From contig BSBN01000293.1 of NCBI GenBank assembly GCA_027924645.1, positions 7,960,501-8,024,500 on the forward strand: a stretch of 64,000 nucleotides of DNA, written 5' to 3'. Numbering within the stretch: position 1 is the stretch's first letter; every line of letters starts with the position of its first letter. The stretch is from Cunninghamia lanceolata. Its lineage: Eukaryota; Streptophyta; Pinopsida; Cupressales; Cupressaceae. Below the pieces are notes generated by a model that saw nothing but the letters and a program-made list of their open reading frames with translations, was not told the origin of the DNA and ran no database searches. The position numbers were made by a program, and so were the translations under genes. Shown one piece after another: positions 36,340 through 48,300 of the stretch.

Positions 36340-36780
36340 GGAAAGAGGGTAGAAGATAGGTGCTAAAGTAGATGGTTTAGTCCCCCAATGGGAGGAATTA
36401 GCTTTGAGATAGGGCTTTAGTACCTAGTCTAGTGATTAGTGTTGATCCAACACAAGTTAGTACCTAGGTAGACAAGGTAGAAGGGGAGGGTTTAGCACTT
36501 AGGATGGAAACTTCAGCACTAAAAATGGTACGTATTGCACCGAGAATTAGTGCCTACTCTGACAACTAGTGTCAAGAGGGCTAGAATTAGCGCTTAGGGG
36601 GAAAGTTTAGTGCTAAAAATGGTAGACTTAGCACCCTAGGCAGAGTAGCACCTGGTCTAATGATTAGTGCCCAAGCCTAGGGATTAGCACCAAAAATGAA
36701 GAATTTAGCACCTAAAATGGATTAGCATCTAGGCACCTGGGAGTAGCGCCTAGCAGTAAAAGTGGACTTAATGAAGTGTT
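36340..36780 (+). repeat. degenerate TTAG(T/C)(A/G)C(C/T)TA repeat field
   Basis: Words such as TTAGTGCCTA, TTAGCACCTA, TTAGCGCTTAG and TTAGTGCTAAAAATGG recur about twenty times at irregular 15-40 base spacing, mixed with GCACTAAAAATGG. No ORF spans it. Confidence 0.75.
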
Positions 36781-36825
36781 TTTGACACATGTGTAGGATG
36801 ATGAGGATGTGCTACAATTGCATGA

Positions 36826-37512
36826 GTGATAGCCACTGACACGAGTGTTGTGGAATCAACTAGATGCCATAGATCGCTCCTTTATTTGCCTGATGGGATT
36901 GAGGTGGATTATCGAGATGCTGGAGTGAACTGGGCACATAGGGTGATGATGACAACCCTAGTGGAAAGATGGCAGATAGAGTGGTGTGCTTTCTTGTTGC
37001 ACACATGAGATATGACCATCACACTGGAGGACTTATAGAGGATCCTATGAATCCCCATACATGGGGAGAGAATGGTCTATGACTAGGGGCGAGGAGCATA
37101 GTTTGTGGAGGAGGTCTTTGCTCTAGTAGTGGTTCCCTTTGATGTCGGGAGGACTGAGATGGTATATGCCCAAGTGATGGGTGGACTATATAATCGACTA
37201 TTGTTTGTGGCAGGACTGATTGTAGGGACACTAGTGCCTGACAGGAGATCTAGGGGGTTTTTGGTGGGATGGGGGATGGTGTTACTAAGGATGTTTAGGG
37301 ATGGAGTTGTTTATGCATGGGGGCCGTGCATATTAGCACACATATAACATGATATGGATGTAATGGTCTACATCCGAGGAGTGATCTTGGGGCGTGGGGT
37401 GACATTGTTGCACATCTGGGCTTGGGAGCACATCACCATCACAAGGCCGGTGATAATGAGGGATCAGGTGAAGAGTCACCCATATGTTTTTGCTTATGGA
37501 GGATTTCTATAG
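36826..37512 (+). pseudogene. plant mobile domain (PMD) pseudogene
   Basis: One frame, interrupted by five stops, reads TLVERWQIEWCAFLLHT, then MTITLEDL-stop-RIL-stop-IPIHGERMVYD, then VGWGMVLLRMFRD, YAWGPCILAHI and TLLHIWAWEHITITRP. This order and the WAWE signature match the plant mobile domain (aminotransferase-like, PF10536), a domain found in MAIN/MAIL host proteins and carried by plant transposons. Given the stops and repeat surroundings it is most likely a transposon-borne copy. It is cut at 37467-37512 by the start of a foldback. Confidence 0.75.
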
Positions 37513-37588
37513 CATCATGTTGTGTGGTTACACAGCATGATGCTATAGAACTCCTCCATAAGCAAAAACATATGGGTGACTCTTCACC
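37467..37588. repeat. 122-bp near-perfect inverted repeat (foldback)
   Basis: Left arm from GGTGAAGAGTCACCCATATG and right arm ending in its complement, TGACTCTTCACC. Arms of about 55 bases differ at about two positions around a TGTGGTTACACA loop. A partial third copy in direct orientation (TTCTATAGCATCATGTTG to GGTTACACAACATG) follows at 37597-37630. Confidence 0.96.
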
Positions 37589-37639
37589 CGAAGGAGTTCT
37601 ATAGCATCATGTTGTGTGGTTACACAACATGCCCCATTT

Positions 37640-39239
37640 TGCCTCAGCAAAACAGAGACCCAACTATTACTGGCTTGTCTGTTCCCTTGCTTTGGGTGGT
37701 ATGGTAAAAGAGTTAGTATTGGATGCATGTTAGGATGCTAGCCGGTGCCTATCAAGACTTCAATAGGGAGAGGGTAATTTTCAAAATTGGATTTTACTAC
37801 CACAAACCTCATCAATGAAAGATCATGAACTTTTAAACAAATTTGCCTTTTGAAGCACCACAAAATTCTTCCAAAATAGAAAGTTATGCCTAGTCAAACT
37901 TTGGTCAAATGTCATCTGGGTATTCACATTTCCATCTGGATGATATTTTAATATCCAGATCATTTCTAATAGCTGGACATCAAATTTGTCCTCCTTTGAT
38001 CATTTGAACATTACCCACATAGGGATATCCTTATGTATCCAGATATTAACTTAATGTCTCGATATTATCTTTAAATATCCTGATGTGGAATATCTAAATC
38101 TTGCTGACATCATGTCTCCAGTGCTTATATTATATGCTTATGTCATGCAGATGTTAGACCCATAGGGATATTAGGACGCACGGATATTAGGTTTCCCAAT
38201 ATCATCCTCCTAATGAAGTCATGTCACCTTTACCCCAAGAAGAAATTTCACTCTGCTTATGTCATCAGGATATTAAGTTTACAAGGATATTTCACACTCT
38301 AATATCCTGATCCCCAAATATCCATGCACCTGTGCAACTAATGGCATTAGGCCATGTGTCCTCATCAACTTCTCTACCCAATATGAGTGAATATCAAGAT
38401 CTAAATAGAGAATTTTTGGTCAACAATAGTTGACCCAATTTGATGACATCACCCAGACCATTTTCATATGGATAGATTCTCCTGAATATTCCTTACCAGA
38501 CTTTCCATTATGCACCTCGCGATTTTTGTAATAAATGTGAAAAGGATGTCATTGGCATTTAAATTTGAAAGCGTACAAACAGAGAGTTGGGACCAGGAAT
38601 TCTCTTAATTCATCATATCTTTCAAGATGATAAAGGTGTGATTTACATTTCTTTATCTATGTTTATTTATGACTGACATCATGATCAACATAAATTGGCA
38701 CTAGAAGGAGGGCCATGGTGATTTTGTATTGAAAATTAGCTGTCTGGATCTTATTTCCTACTCTCAAGTGAGGTGATATTTTCAAATTTTCATAAAATTA
38801 CTTGAAATCTCTTCATTTATGTAAAGTTTCCACTTGTTGTCAGTTATTTGGAGTATTTGTTTACAAATATCCTATCTTTGTGGTCAGTTATCATGATCTT
38901 TATAGTTAATTGTTTGAAATTCCTTAATCTAAGTCAATATTTGCAATTTCTACAAATACAGTGTAAATATCCTATCGCTTTAGACCTGTGATCGTAAATA
39001 TCTAGTTCACGAGAGTAAATACTCTGATCTTTGCAAATATCTAATTAAAATATCCATATCTAGTTGCAAGTTGTGAATCTCTGGCTCACAGACCTAATTA
39101 GGTCTAGATCCATTAGACCTTTTGAAGAATTGCCAATTTGTGGACTTAGACCTTGTACAACTGGTATTCACCATAGTCCTAGTCCTAGTACACTAGTATC
39201 TCTATTCATACCTGTTAGAACACCCCATTGTCTCTAATA
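37640..39239. other. non-coding, rich in ATATCC/GGATAT words
   Basis: No convincing ORF. From about 37890 to 38340, and again 38870-39070, words such as AATATCCTGAT, GGATATTA and ATATCCAGA recur. This may be the untranslated leader or LTR of Gypsy-3, but no LTR end or PBS could be fixed. Confidence 0.45.
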
Positions 39240-40160
39240 GTGCCTCAAATACCTCAGGTATCTCCTACAATGTCTTTCTTTACAGTGGAATCACCACTAA
39301 TCTTTGCAGCATATCATCCTTTACTAAAGAATCCAAACAAGATTTGTTTGAAGTATCATCCTTATTAGGATGCAGAGGATCACATTTGAACTTACAAAGA
39401 AGCTTGTTTCAGAGCTTGAATAGATCATGAGGATGTCATTGTTGGTTATTTCCTTACTCTTTAGGAGAAGAAGCATATGGTTGGTACATTAGTCTTACCA
39501 TGTCTTCCATAGCCAATTGGGTCGACTCAGAGAAAGATTTCTTAGGAAGATTTAAAATACCAATAGATCTAGCCATTACATATCATATGTTTGCCACAAT
39601 CAAAAGAGTTGAGGGGGAATTAATCTCTAATTTCAACGCTAGGTTCCAGAAAATGTATTCCAAGCTAGTTGCTCCCTATAATGTAGGTGATGAGACAACA
39701 AGATCCATATATTATTTAGCCTTATATCACATGACATCCATGTTCATCAGGAGAGCACATCCTGCAGTCACTACTCTAGGAGGTGCCTATGAAGAAGCTG
39801 TTAAGATCAATCAACAGTTAACACCTGGCTTCACTCCCAATTCTAGATATCCTGCATATCCTGTACAAATACAAGTTAATGGATAGATGATACCGCCATC
39901 TATAATGCCTAGTCCCCTACAGGTACCTCCACTCAGTATCATGCCCCCTCTAAATGGAAAAGACCAGATGATATCTCATCCTGGACATGTACATCAGGAT
40001 GTACTGCAAAATAATAGTAATGGTAGCTCTTTCTTCAAACCTCAACAATAAAATGTAGTTGCCAAAGCCTAGGAGGAGAAAGAGGACATCAAGGAAATAT
40101 CTACACAACTAAGAAAATTAACTATTGAGATTACACATATGAGGAGTCAAAATTTGTATT
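39240..40160 (+). pseudogene. Gypsy-3 gag
   Basis: Decayed start with VPQIPQVSPTMSFF, then an open stretch (39500-39886) with SSIANWVDSEKDFLGRFK, a retrotransposon-gag core, and ISNFNARFQKMYSKL. After that come a Pro/Met-rich linker and a Gln/Asn-rich region with stops. No zinc knuckle is visible. Confidence 0.75.
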
Positions 40161-40386
40161 CCCAATCAACTAGAATAGAGGATATCCTGACAGAGGATAT
40201 GGAAACAACAATGATAGGTCTGGATATCCTGACAAGGGATACAATAATGATAGGAATTTTAATAATAATGACAGCAACAATGCTGCCCCTAGGCCACCTA
40301 TAACATGGAACACCAGGCCAAACAATGGCTCATTGCCTTCACCATTGGACAGTGAGCCTCCTACTGAACCCAAATAAACTACTAGG

Positions 40387-41694
40387 GTGAATTTAGTAGA
40401 AGTTGCGCTCACAAATTGGTTTAGAATACATAATACCAATGCACATGTTGAACTAGATTGTCGTCAGTTCAAAATAGCAGCCAGTATTTTCCAAGATGAA
40501 GTGTCTAATACTATAGGAGACCTTCCTTGCCCTGAAGGAAATGAAATTGTTCCCTTAGGATATGAATCTTCCCTTGAGCTAGAAAGTTATAAAATTCATC
40601 AACATCATCAGATGACCTCAACTCATGAAAATTACACCTTGGCATGTGAGGAGTCAGCCTTAGCTTTTGATTCAAATTATGTGTTCCCTTTTGAAGACAA
40701 AAATGAGCCTGAGCATGAAGAGGTTCATGCTTACCAACAACAATATCAAGGTAGACATAATTATAACCTAAGAAGTAATCCTAATAGACCAGTTGGTCCA
40801 TAGATCACATCTGTTCCTCCCAACAATTTTATTACACCACCAGATGCAAAAGCTAGTAATAACCTTGGTCCTCCCAAGGTAAATACTCAGTACCTCACAT
40901 CCCAAAATACAGTGACAAAATCCATCAGCCAATTGCCTGAATCAAATAAATTAGTCACATACTTGGTAGAAGAGATGAAAAAGATAAAAATTAGCTTATC
41001 TTTGTCAAAATTACTAAAGACTCCAGTCATCAAGAAATCTTTTTTGAAATCCTTAGATGAATCCACACCTAAACATGATAATCTTGGTCATAATCCTAGT
41101 CACATCATGACTAGAGATCCTGTACCCATAGAAAATAATGTTAAACATAAAGTGCAAGCTATTGTCCAAGCTACTGAAACATCACACATCACTTTATACA
41201 GAGACAAGTCTGAATCCCCACCATTCTTACTCACATTAATAATATTTAGTAAGAATTTACACAATTATTTAGTGGATTTAAGTGCATCAATGAGTGTGAT
41301 GCCCCTGTCCATTTGCAATGCTTTAGGGTTACATCCAGCCAAATCCCTCAAGAAGGTGACTCAACTTGATAAAACATAAGTGAGTGTGGTAGGGGAGTTA
41401 ACTCATATCCACATGTAGCTCGCATCAGACCCAAGGGTACAGTACTACATTGATATTTAGGTGGTAGACAACCCTGATACATATGGAATGCTCCTTAGCA
41501 GGGATTGGTCAAAAATGTTAAATGGTTACATGGACATTGATTTTAGTCATATGTGGTTACCGTGGAAAAGAATCCCTAACCAAATAAGGATAGAGGTTGA
41601 GCCTAGGATGAAACACATGATAACTGAGTACAACAATACCAATGAGGTATTGTATGTGGACATTGAACCAGGAGTTTATGCTATAAGACCTTAA
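40387..41694 (+). pseudogene. Gypsy-3 gag-protease linker and aspartic protease
   Basis: Open stretches at 40387-40803, 40912-41379 and 41461-41694 in a decayed frame. Protease reads YLVDLSASMSVMPLSICNALGL; the family form is DLGAS-x-NVMP, so Gly is Ser here. The second part (GMLLSRDWSKMLNGYMDIDF) matches the flap-to-end region of Tat/Athila proteases. Confidence 0.75.
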
Positions 41695-41718
41695 ACTGAT
41701 AGAAATGAAGAAGTCTTA

Positions 41719-42156
41719 ATGAGTAGCATGCATATACATGAAGATAGTAATAAAGAAGAAAAGCTAATTACTAAGTCCAATTACTGTTCAACTAATGAAG
41801 AAGAAATAGATCACTTCACTAAGTTTGAAGAGTATTTATCTAGAGAAATACTGAAATGTCAGATATTAGGTACATCTGTTGAGGATATATTGATATCCAG
41901 TTGGTGCACATTACGTGAGGAAGTACATTTACAAAAGGACTATGAAGCATGTCTGAATATGATTGAGTTGGAGAGAACGTGTAGTGAAATAGGATCATCA
42001 CTAACCAATGTTAGTGAAATATCTGATGATGATGGTACTAATTCTTGTGTGTTTTCTTCAAATATAGGGGAATATGAGCAGGATACACACCAGGATAGTA
42101 CCTTGATCTCCACCTTAGAAGAGATCTCCATAATTTCTTCATCTTCCCATACATGA
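41719..42156 (+). pseudogene. Gypsy-3 protease-RT spacer
   Basis: Acidic, Ser/Glu-rich 145-codon open stretch (MSSMHIHEDSNKEEK...) between protease and RT. It has no domain I recognise, and the position suggests a polyprotein spacer. Confidence 0.45.
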
Positions 42157-42424
42157 TCTTCTAACAGAAAGACCTCCACAAGACATGATTAAACTTGAAA
42201 GAGATTTTGACCTGGACAACAAGATCAAACAGAAAGACCTCCCCAAGACAGATGGAGGAGAGTATTTGTCTGTCAACATAGGATAGGGTGAAGACATAAG
42301 GAATGTCCTAATCGATAATGTTTGTTTTGAAGAATAGAAAGAAGGAGTAACTCAGGCACTAAAAGATTATATCTATGTCATCGCCTAGACCTATGATGAA
42401 CTAAATATGTATGACACTTCTATT

Positions 42425-42993
42425 ATCACCCATACAATACCACTAAAGCCAAATGCCAAGCCAATCAGGCAAAAATAGAGACCAGTCAATGCATTACTGG
42501 AGCCCATTCTCTTTGAAGAAGTCAAAAAGTTACTAAATGCAAGGATCATATTCCCTATAAGGCACTAAACATGGGTAGCCAATTTAGTACCAGTCAGAAA
42601 AAAGAATGGAGATATACATCTCTGTGTAGACTTCAGAAATTTAAATAGAGCCTCAAAAAAGGATAACTATCCTCTTCCCTCATTAGATGAAGTTTTATAG
42701 ATAGTGAATGGAGCTTAGATGATGTCCTTCCTGGATGGTTTTTCAGGATACAACTAGGTGATGGTAGACAAAATAGATAGACTAAAGACATCATTCACCA
42801 CCAAGTGGGGTATATTTTCTTATAGACGTATGCCTTTTGGCCTGATCAACACTAGAGCCACATTCCAACATATAATGGACATAGCATTTAGGGTCACAGT
42901 TAGGCAATGCATAGCCATATACATGGATGACCTGACTATTTTCTCAAAGAAGAGAGGTGACCATATAGAAGACCTCAGGAAGGTACTTTAAAA
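42425..42993 (+). pseudogene. Gypsy-3 reverse transcriptase, first part
   Basis: Starts near HTIPLKPNAKPIRQK, continues ANLVPVRKKNGDIHLCVDFR and NYPLPSLDEVL, then the open stretch with RLKTSFTTKWGIFSYRRMPF and an intact active site YMDD (42920-42931). It stops at the Copia-B1 junction after DLRKVL. Several upstream stops. Confidence 0.9.
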
Positions 42994-43486
42994 TGTTTGG
43001 AATTAAGGTGTCTCAACCTTGGTAATTCCTTGCATTATTTATGATTGTATTTATTTATTCATCGCCTCTGATGTAAATTAATCGTAAATTCCATATTGTC
43101 ATTTTATGGGATGTGGCACGGTGATGTGTCATCCTACATGGAAGATGACAACTTATATTTTTTCCTCACATTAGGAGATAGGCATCCCACTTTGTGGTAG
43201 AAATATTTTGCCATGTGTCAGCATCTTGGATGTTGTGTAAGAGAATGTTGACTGAAATGGTTATGATGGATTCCTATCATGAAGTTATGAGACGTAAGAG
43301 TCAGAAATAGAAGATTGTAAGACAGGTGAAGACATGTTTCGAGAAGCATCTTTCGGTGCCCCAAGGTGGACTATGACATGTTGTAGGAGAATATGCTATT
43401 TATAGCTTGTGTATGATAGATTCTCTTATAGCTATAAGTTATGACAGCTATGACAGATTCTATGACGGTCGTAAGAGTTGTAAGAG

Positions 43487-44715
43487 GGGTAAGTACAAGA
43501 AACTCGGTCCACATGTAGGGGAAGTCGCGCAAGGAAAAAAAATGCCGACAGCAACGGGTACCTGTTTTCAAAGAAACGGGTACTCATTTAGGAACGGGCG
43601 CCCGAACCTAAAACAGGTGCCCGTTTTGTTTTATAGAACGGGTACCCGTTTTAAAATGGGTACCCATTTTGTTTTTTACTATTTTTAGAAACGGGTACCC
43701 GTTATATAACAGGTACCCATTTTAAAATGGGTACCCGTTTTGTTTTATAGAATGAGTACCCATTTTAAAACGGGTACCCGTTTTGTTTTTTATTGTTTTC
43801 TAGAACGGGTACCTGTTTTAAAATGGGTACCCGTTTATAAAATTTTGAATTTTATACCCACATTTTTGGTTTCGTTTTAGGCTCAGGAAAGGCATGGGTA
43901 GGCGACCTTGAGCCTTGGACCTGCAAGTATTTCTCTAAGTACAAAACCAGAGGAAAGACTGACTTCACCTATATGGCTAATGACATTTTTTTCTGAATTT
44001 TTTTAAGAAATTAAAACCCATTACAGATCATAGGTCTAGTTTTCAAATATATAATTTTTTTTGGATTAGACTTGTTTTTCTATTTATTATTAAATTTATG
44101 AGCAAACTGGTCCAAAAACTTGAAATGACAGGTGTTTGTATTTTTTTAATAACTTTTAATTTTTAAATTTTTTTTTAAAAAATTATATGTCATCAATCTA
44201 CATGTCATTCTTTACACAATGAAAAAAAAAATTTAATTTTATGATTTTTTTTGCTCAAATTATATTGGCCGTACACGAGGGGTTTTCAAAAGTAGCAATT
44301 AGGCCTAATAAAAAATTAATAAAAAAAAATTATCTGGAAAAAAATTATAAAAAAATAACCTCATCAAAATTCACTATACTACACATCTTTTCCCAAAAGA
44401 ATTTTGAAAAATAATTTAATTTAGGTCAAATTATGTTGGCTGTACACGTGCACGGTATGGTTAAAAAAAAGTGACTTTTAAATAGTGGTTTTTAGAAATG
44501 CCTATTGAAAATTAATTTGTATCATCTGGGTATTGAAAAAAATTACATATTTGGAAACTAGACTCCGAGTACTACATTTTATATTTAGTGACTTTTTTAA
44601 AGATTCCATCTCTAAGTGCTTCAGATTTTAAGGTCAAATGTGACAAATTCTAAAAATTAGGGAAAACACTTCCACTTTTTGGCCAAAAAGTGGACCCAAC
44701 TTCTTGCACTGACCC
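43487..44715. mobile_element. 1.23-kb terminal-inverted-repeat element
   Basis: Inserted in the Copia-B1 5' LTR. The left end, GGGTAAGTACAAGAA...GGTCCAC, and the reverse complement of the right end, GGGTCAGTGCAAGAA...GGTCCAC, match at about 24 of the first 33 bases. AGAG flanks both sides; the empty site AAGAGCATCTGTC/ATC is present once in the 3' LTR and in both Copia-B2 LTRs. It encodes no protein I can see; the interior is AT-rich with long A and T runs. It is likely a non-autonomous DNA transposon; the 4-bp duplication does not point clearly to a superfamily. Confidence 0.85.
43553..43836. repeat. array of 13 AACGGGTACCCGTT-type palindromes
   Basis: Thirteen perfect or near-perfect copies, at about 43553, 43574, 43592, 43611, 43637, 43654, 43689, 43708, 43725, 43750, 43767, 43804 and 43821. 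The core is GGGTACCC (variants GGGCGCCC, GGGTACCT, GAGTACCC), flanked by AAA/TTT. They are separated by TTTTGTTTTATAG-like spacers. The array lies near the left end of the TIR element. Confidence 0.95.
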
Positions 44716-45380
44716 AGAGCATCTGTCATAGCCCATTTTGGAAATAGGTGACCTCTTTGGGATGGGAGCTGTGGAGAAGCGTCATATGCATCTTACAATG
44801 TTGACCAAGTGTCCATAGGCATGGGTTTTGGGCCATGAGACCAAGTTGGACTCCCATTCCAAGATAGAGTCGATTTTGCCTTGTATATTCTATATAAATA
44901 GGTGCTTGGAGGAGGAGATGTAGTATGTGATTGACAAGTATTGTTATGCTGCTGGATTGACTGTAGACACAAGTGTCAAAGACTATTGAAGCTTGCATTG
45001 CAAGTGTATTGTAAACCATATTCATTTTTGATAATACATTGTGCAGGTTTCTGAGTGTGGGGTTTTTCACCTGATAAGGGTTTTCCCCATGATATATCTT
45101 GTCTCTCTTCTTCTGTCTTCTTTGTGGTTCTATGTGTATTGCTACAATATCTCTATTATATGTTTTATGTTGCTGTAATTGTAAGGATTAAATTGAATTT
45201 GTATAGCTCTCCCCTCATTAGATTAGTGTAAGAAGCGATTTCTGCACACCTAGCTTCCTTTCAGTTGGTATCAGAGCTTGATCCCCTTTGGTCCTAGTTG
45301 TTGGGTAGGGGTTTTATGAGCTGATCTTAAGTTGAGTGGGAGTCTATGTAGAGTATTCTGAATCTTATTGCAGCAAGGAG

Positions 45381-48300
45381 ATGGTAAGCACATCCAGAAG
45401 GATAGAGGTGGAGAAATTCAATGGTACTAATTTCAAGTTGTGGAAGCTCAAGATTGAAGACATGTTTGTTGATCGAGACCTCTGGGAAACTATTTAGTCA
45501 AACAAAACTGGCTGCAATGTCACAAGCTAATTGGGATCTCAAGGATCAAAAGGCTAAGGGTCTCATAAGACTTAGTCTTGCTGATTCTGTCATGTTAAAT
45601 GTCCATGAGGAGACTACTGCAAACTTGCTTTAGAAGGAGTTGGGAGATGTATATCAAGCCAAATACCTAGTTAACAAACTTTTCCTGAGAAAGAAGTTGT
45701 ATTCTCTTTGAATGGAGGATGGAGGATCTATTACAGAACATATAAATGCTTTCAACATGTTGGTTGCACAATTGACATCCATTGGTGTGAAGATGGAGGA
45801 GGAGGATCACTGTATGACCTTGCTTTGTTCTTTGCCAGACTCGTGGGATCATCTTGTCATGGCTATTGGAAGCACCACATCCACATTCAAAATGGATGAA
45901 GTAGTTTCTTTGTTGTTGTCTAAAGAGATGGGCAGAAAGTCTTCTGACGTAACTAAAGAGGCTCTTGAAGTTCATGGAAGAACCAAGGAGAAAGGGAAAA
46001 AAAGGACAAGAAAGCTAAGAAGGGTAGATCCAAATCCTATGGGAGATCTAAATCTCTTGGAAAGTCCAAGCCTCTCCATTGGAACTGTGGGAAAACTGGG
46101 CATTTTTGAAAGGAATACAAAAAAGAAAAGAAAAAGAAGAAGAACCCAGATTCAGATTCTGACAAGTCACAAGATGATGGTGATGCTTTCATCGTAACCT
46201 TGGCAACCCATGCATCTGATGATGTGTGGCTGATTGATTCTGGTGCATCATTCCACATGACCTCACATTGAGACTGGTTTACTAAGTATGAGGAGTTTGA
46301 TAGTGGAAAGGTGTACCCGGGTGACGACTCTCATTTAAAGATTGTTGGTTGTGGAAGAGTCTCTTTCTGATTCCCTAATTGACGAGTGAAGGGGATCTCT
46401 GGGGTTATGCACATCCCAGGATTAGCACAGAACCTACTTTCTATGAGTATGTTGAATGATGCAGGTGTGCAAGCTGTCTTTTCAAAAGAAGGATACAAGA
46501 TGACTAGAGGAGCTATGGTGCTTGCTAAGGGTACTAGGAGAGGTACTCTGTTTCAGCTGGAGGCATGCATTTCACAATGCAATAGTTCTTCTGACTCAAG
46601 GAAGAGGGTAGCAGTCACTTCATCCCCACCATCTAAATGAGTAGTGAAGAAATCTATTGTATCTAGTCCCGATGGTTGTATTCATGCCTTGGAAGTTAAG
46701 CTTCCTGCTGAGAAGACAATGTTATGGCATAAGAGATTTGGCCACATTGGTGAGAAGGGTCTTAGAACCCTGAAAAGTAAAAACATCATTGAGAGGTTAG
46801 ATGATTGTAATCTTGAGTTTGACTTTTGTGAACATTGCATATATGGAAAACAAAATAGTATTCAGTTTTACTCGAGTTCTCATAAGTCTTCTGGTGTGTT
46901 GGACCTTGTTCATTCTGATGTATTTGGTCCTGTGAATGTTCCTTCGTTATCAAAATCTGTATATTTTGTATCTTTCATAGATGACTACAGTAGAACAACA
47001 TGGATTTATTTTCTTAGAAGCAAATCTAAAGTCTATAGTAAGTTTAAGGAGTTTAAAGCCTTTGTTGAAAATTAGACTGGTAAAAAGACTAAATGTTTGA
47101 GAACTGACAATAGTGGCAAGTTCTTTTCTACAAAATTCGATAAATATTGCAAGGAACTTGGGATTGATATACATAAGACAACTCCATACACCCCGCAGAA
47201 AAATAGAGTTGCAAAGAGGATGAACAAGACACTGATGGAGAAGGCTAGGAGTATGTTAGTGGAGCTAGCCTAGAACAAAAGTTTTGGGTTGAAGTTGTTG
47301 CCACTACTTTCTATCTTGTAAATAGATCTCCTACATCAGCTCTTGTTGGTAAGACACCCATGGAGGTGTGGTCTAGTAGAAAGCCTTCAATAAGGCATCT
47401 TCATAGTTTTGGTTGTGAGGCATATGCACATGTGCCTAGGGAGAAGCGGTTAAAATTGGAGAACAAGGTTATTGAGTGTATCTTCATTGGCTATGGTGTT
47501 GGTGTGAAAGGATATAAGCTTTGGGACCCTGTGGCTAAAAAAGTGTTGTATAGCAAAAGTGTCATCTTCATAGAGATAACACCTTCTTCCACTATTTTAC
47601 AGCTAGAAGAAAAAAAAAGAAAGAGGATGTTGTTCAATTTCCTTCTACCCCTGAGAAGACTGAACAGAAAGACAATGTTGGACCTGATGATGAGGAGAGC
47701 TCTTGTATCTCTGAAAGCTCAGATGAAGAAGTTGAACCTCAACTTCAGCTCTTGAGGAGGTCTACATGAATAAGAAAGCAACCTGAGAGGTTTGGTTATA
47801 CATTGCTTGATTCTAGTTGTGCTTTTACTTTGCTTACTAACAGTGATGAACCTAGAACTGTATCAGAGGCTATGGATATGAAAGATGTAGGTTCCTCGAA
47901 GGAGGCCATGGAGGATGAGATGGCTTTTTTGGAAAAGAATCAAACTTGGGACTTGGTGCCTTTGCCTGCTGGATGGAAACCTGTTAAATGCAAATGGGTG
48001 TTCAAGAAGAAATTTGGTGCCGATGGTAGTGTTGAGAAGTATAAGGCTAGATTGGTTCCAAAGGGGTATTCACAAGTGTAGGGTATAGATTATGGTGAGA
48101 TCTTCTCTCTCGTTGTAAAGCTAACATCCATTCGATTCCTGTTATCTCTTGCAACATCATATGACTTAGAGGTAGAACATATGGATGTGAAGATAGCTTT
48201 CCTTCATGGTGATTTGGAGGAAGAAATCTACATGTCACAGCTAGAGCATTACATGGTGAAAGGTAAAGAAAATTTGGTTTGCAAGTTAAAGAAGTCTTTG

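Larger units (their letters stand above)
42994..45263 (+). repeat. Copia-B1 5' LTR, interrupted
   Basis: TGTTTGGAATTAAGG to CTTCCTTTCA. Comparison with the three other B-family LTRs shows an extra block at 43487-44719; without it the length is about 1.04 kb, as expected. TATA box TATATAAATA at 44891-44900. PBS TGGTATCAGAGCT follows at 45266. Confidence 0.93.

Noticed and set aside
40170..40439. Minus-strand 89-codon hydrophobic ORF
   Set aside because: It is antisense to the repetitive Asn/Asp/Tyr-rich part of Gypsy-3 gag.
43553..43836. CRISPR-like array
   Set aside because: The repeats are palindromes of 14-16 bp with similar spacers inside a plant transposon; no cas genes, and the spacers are not unique.
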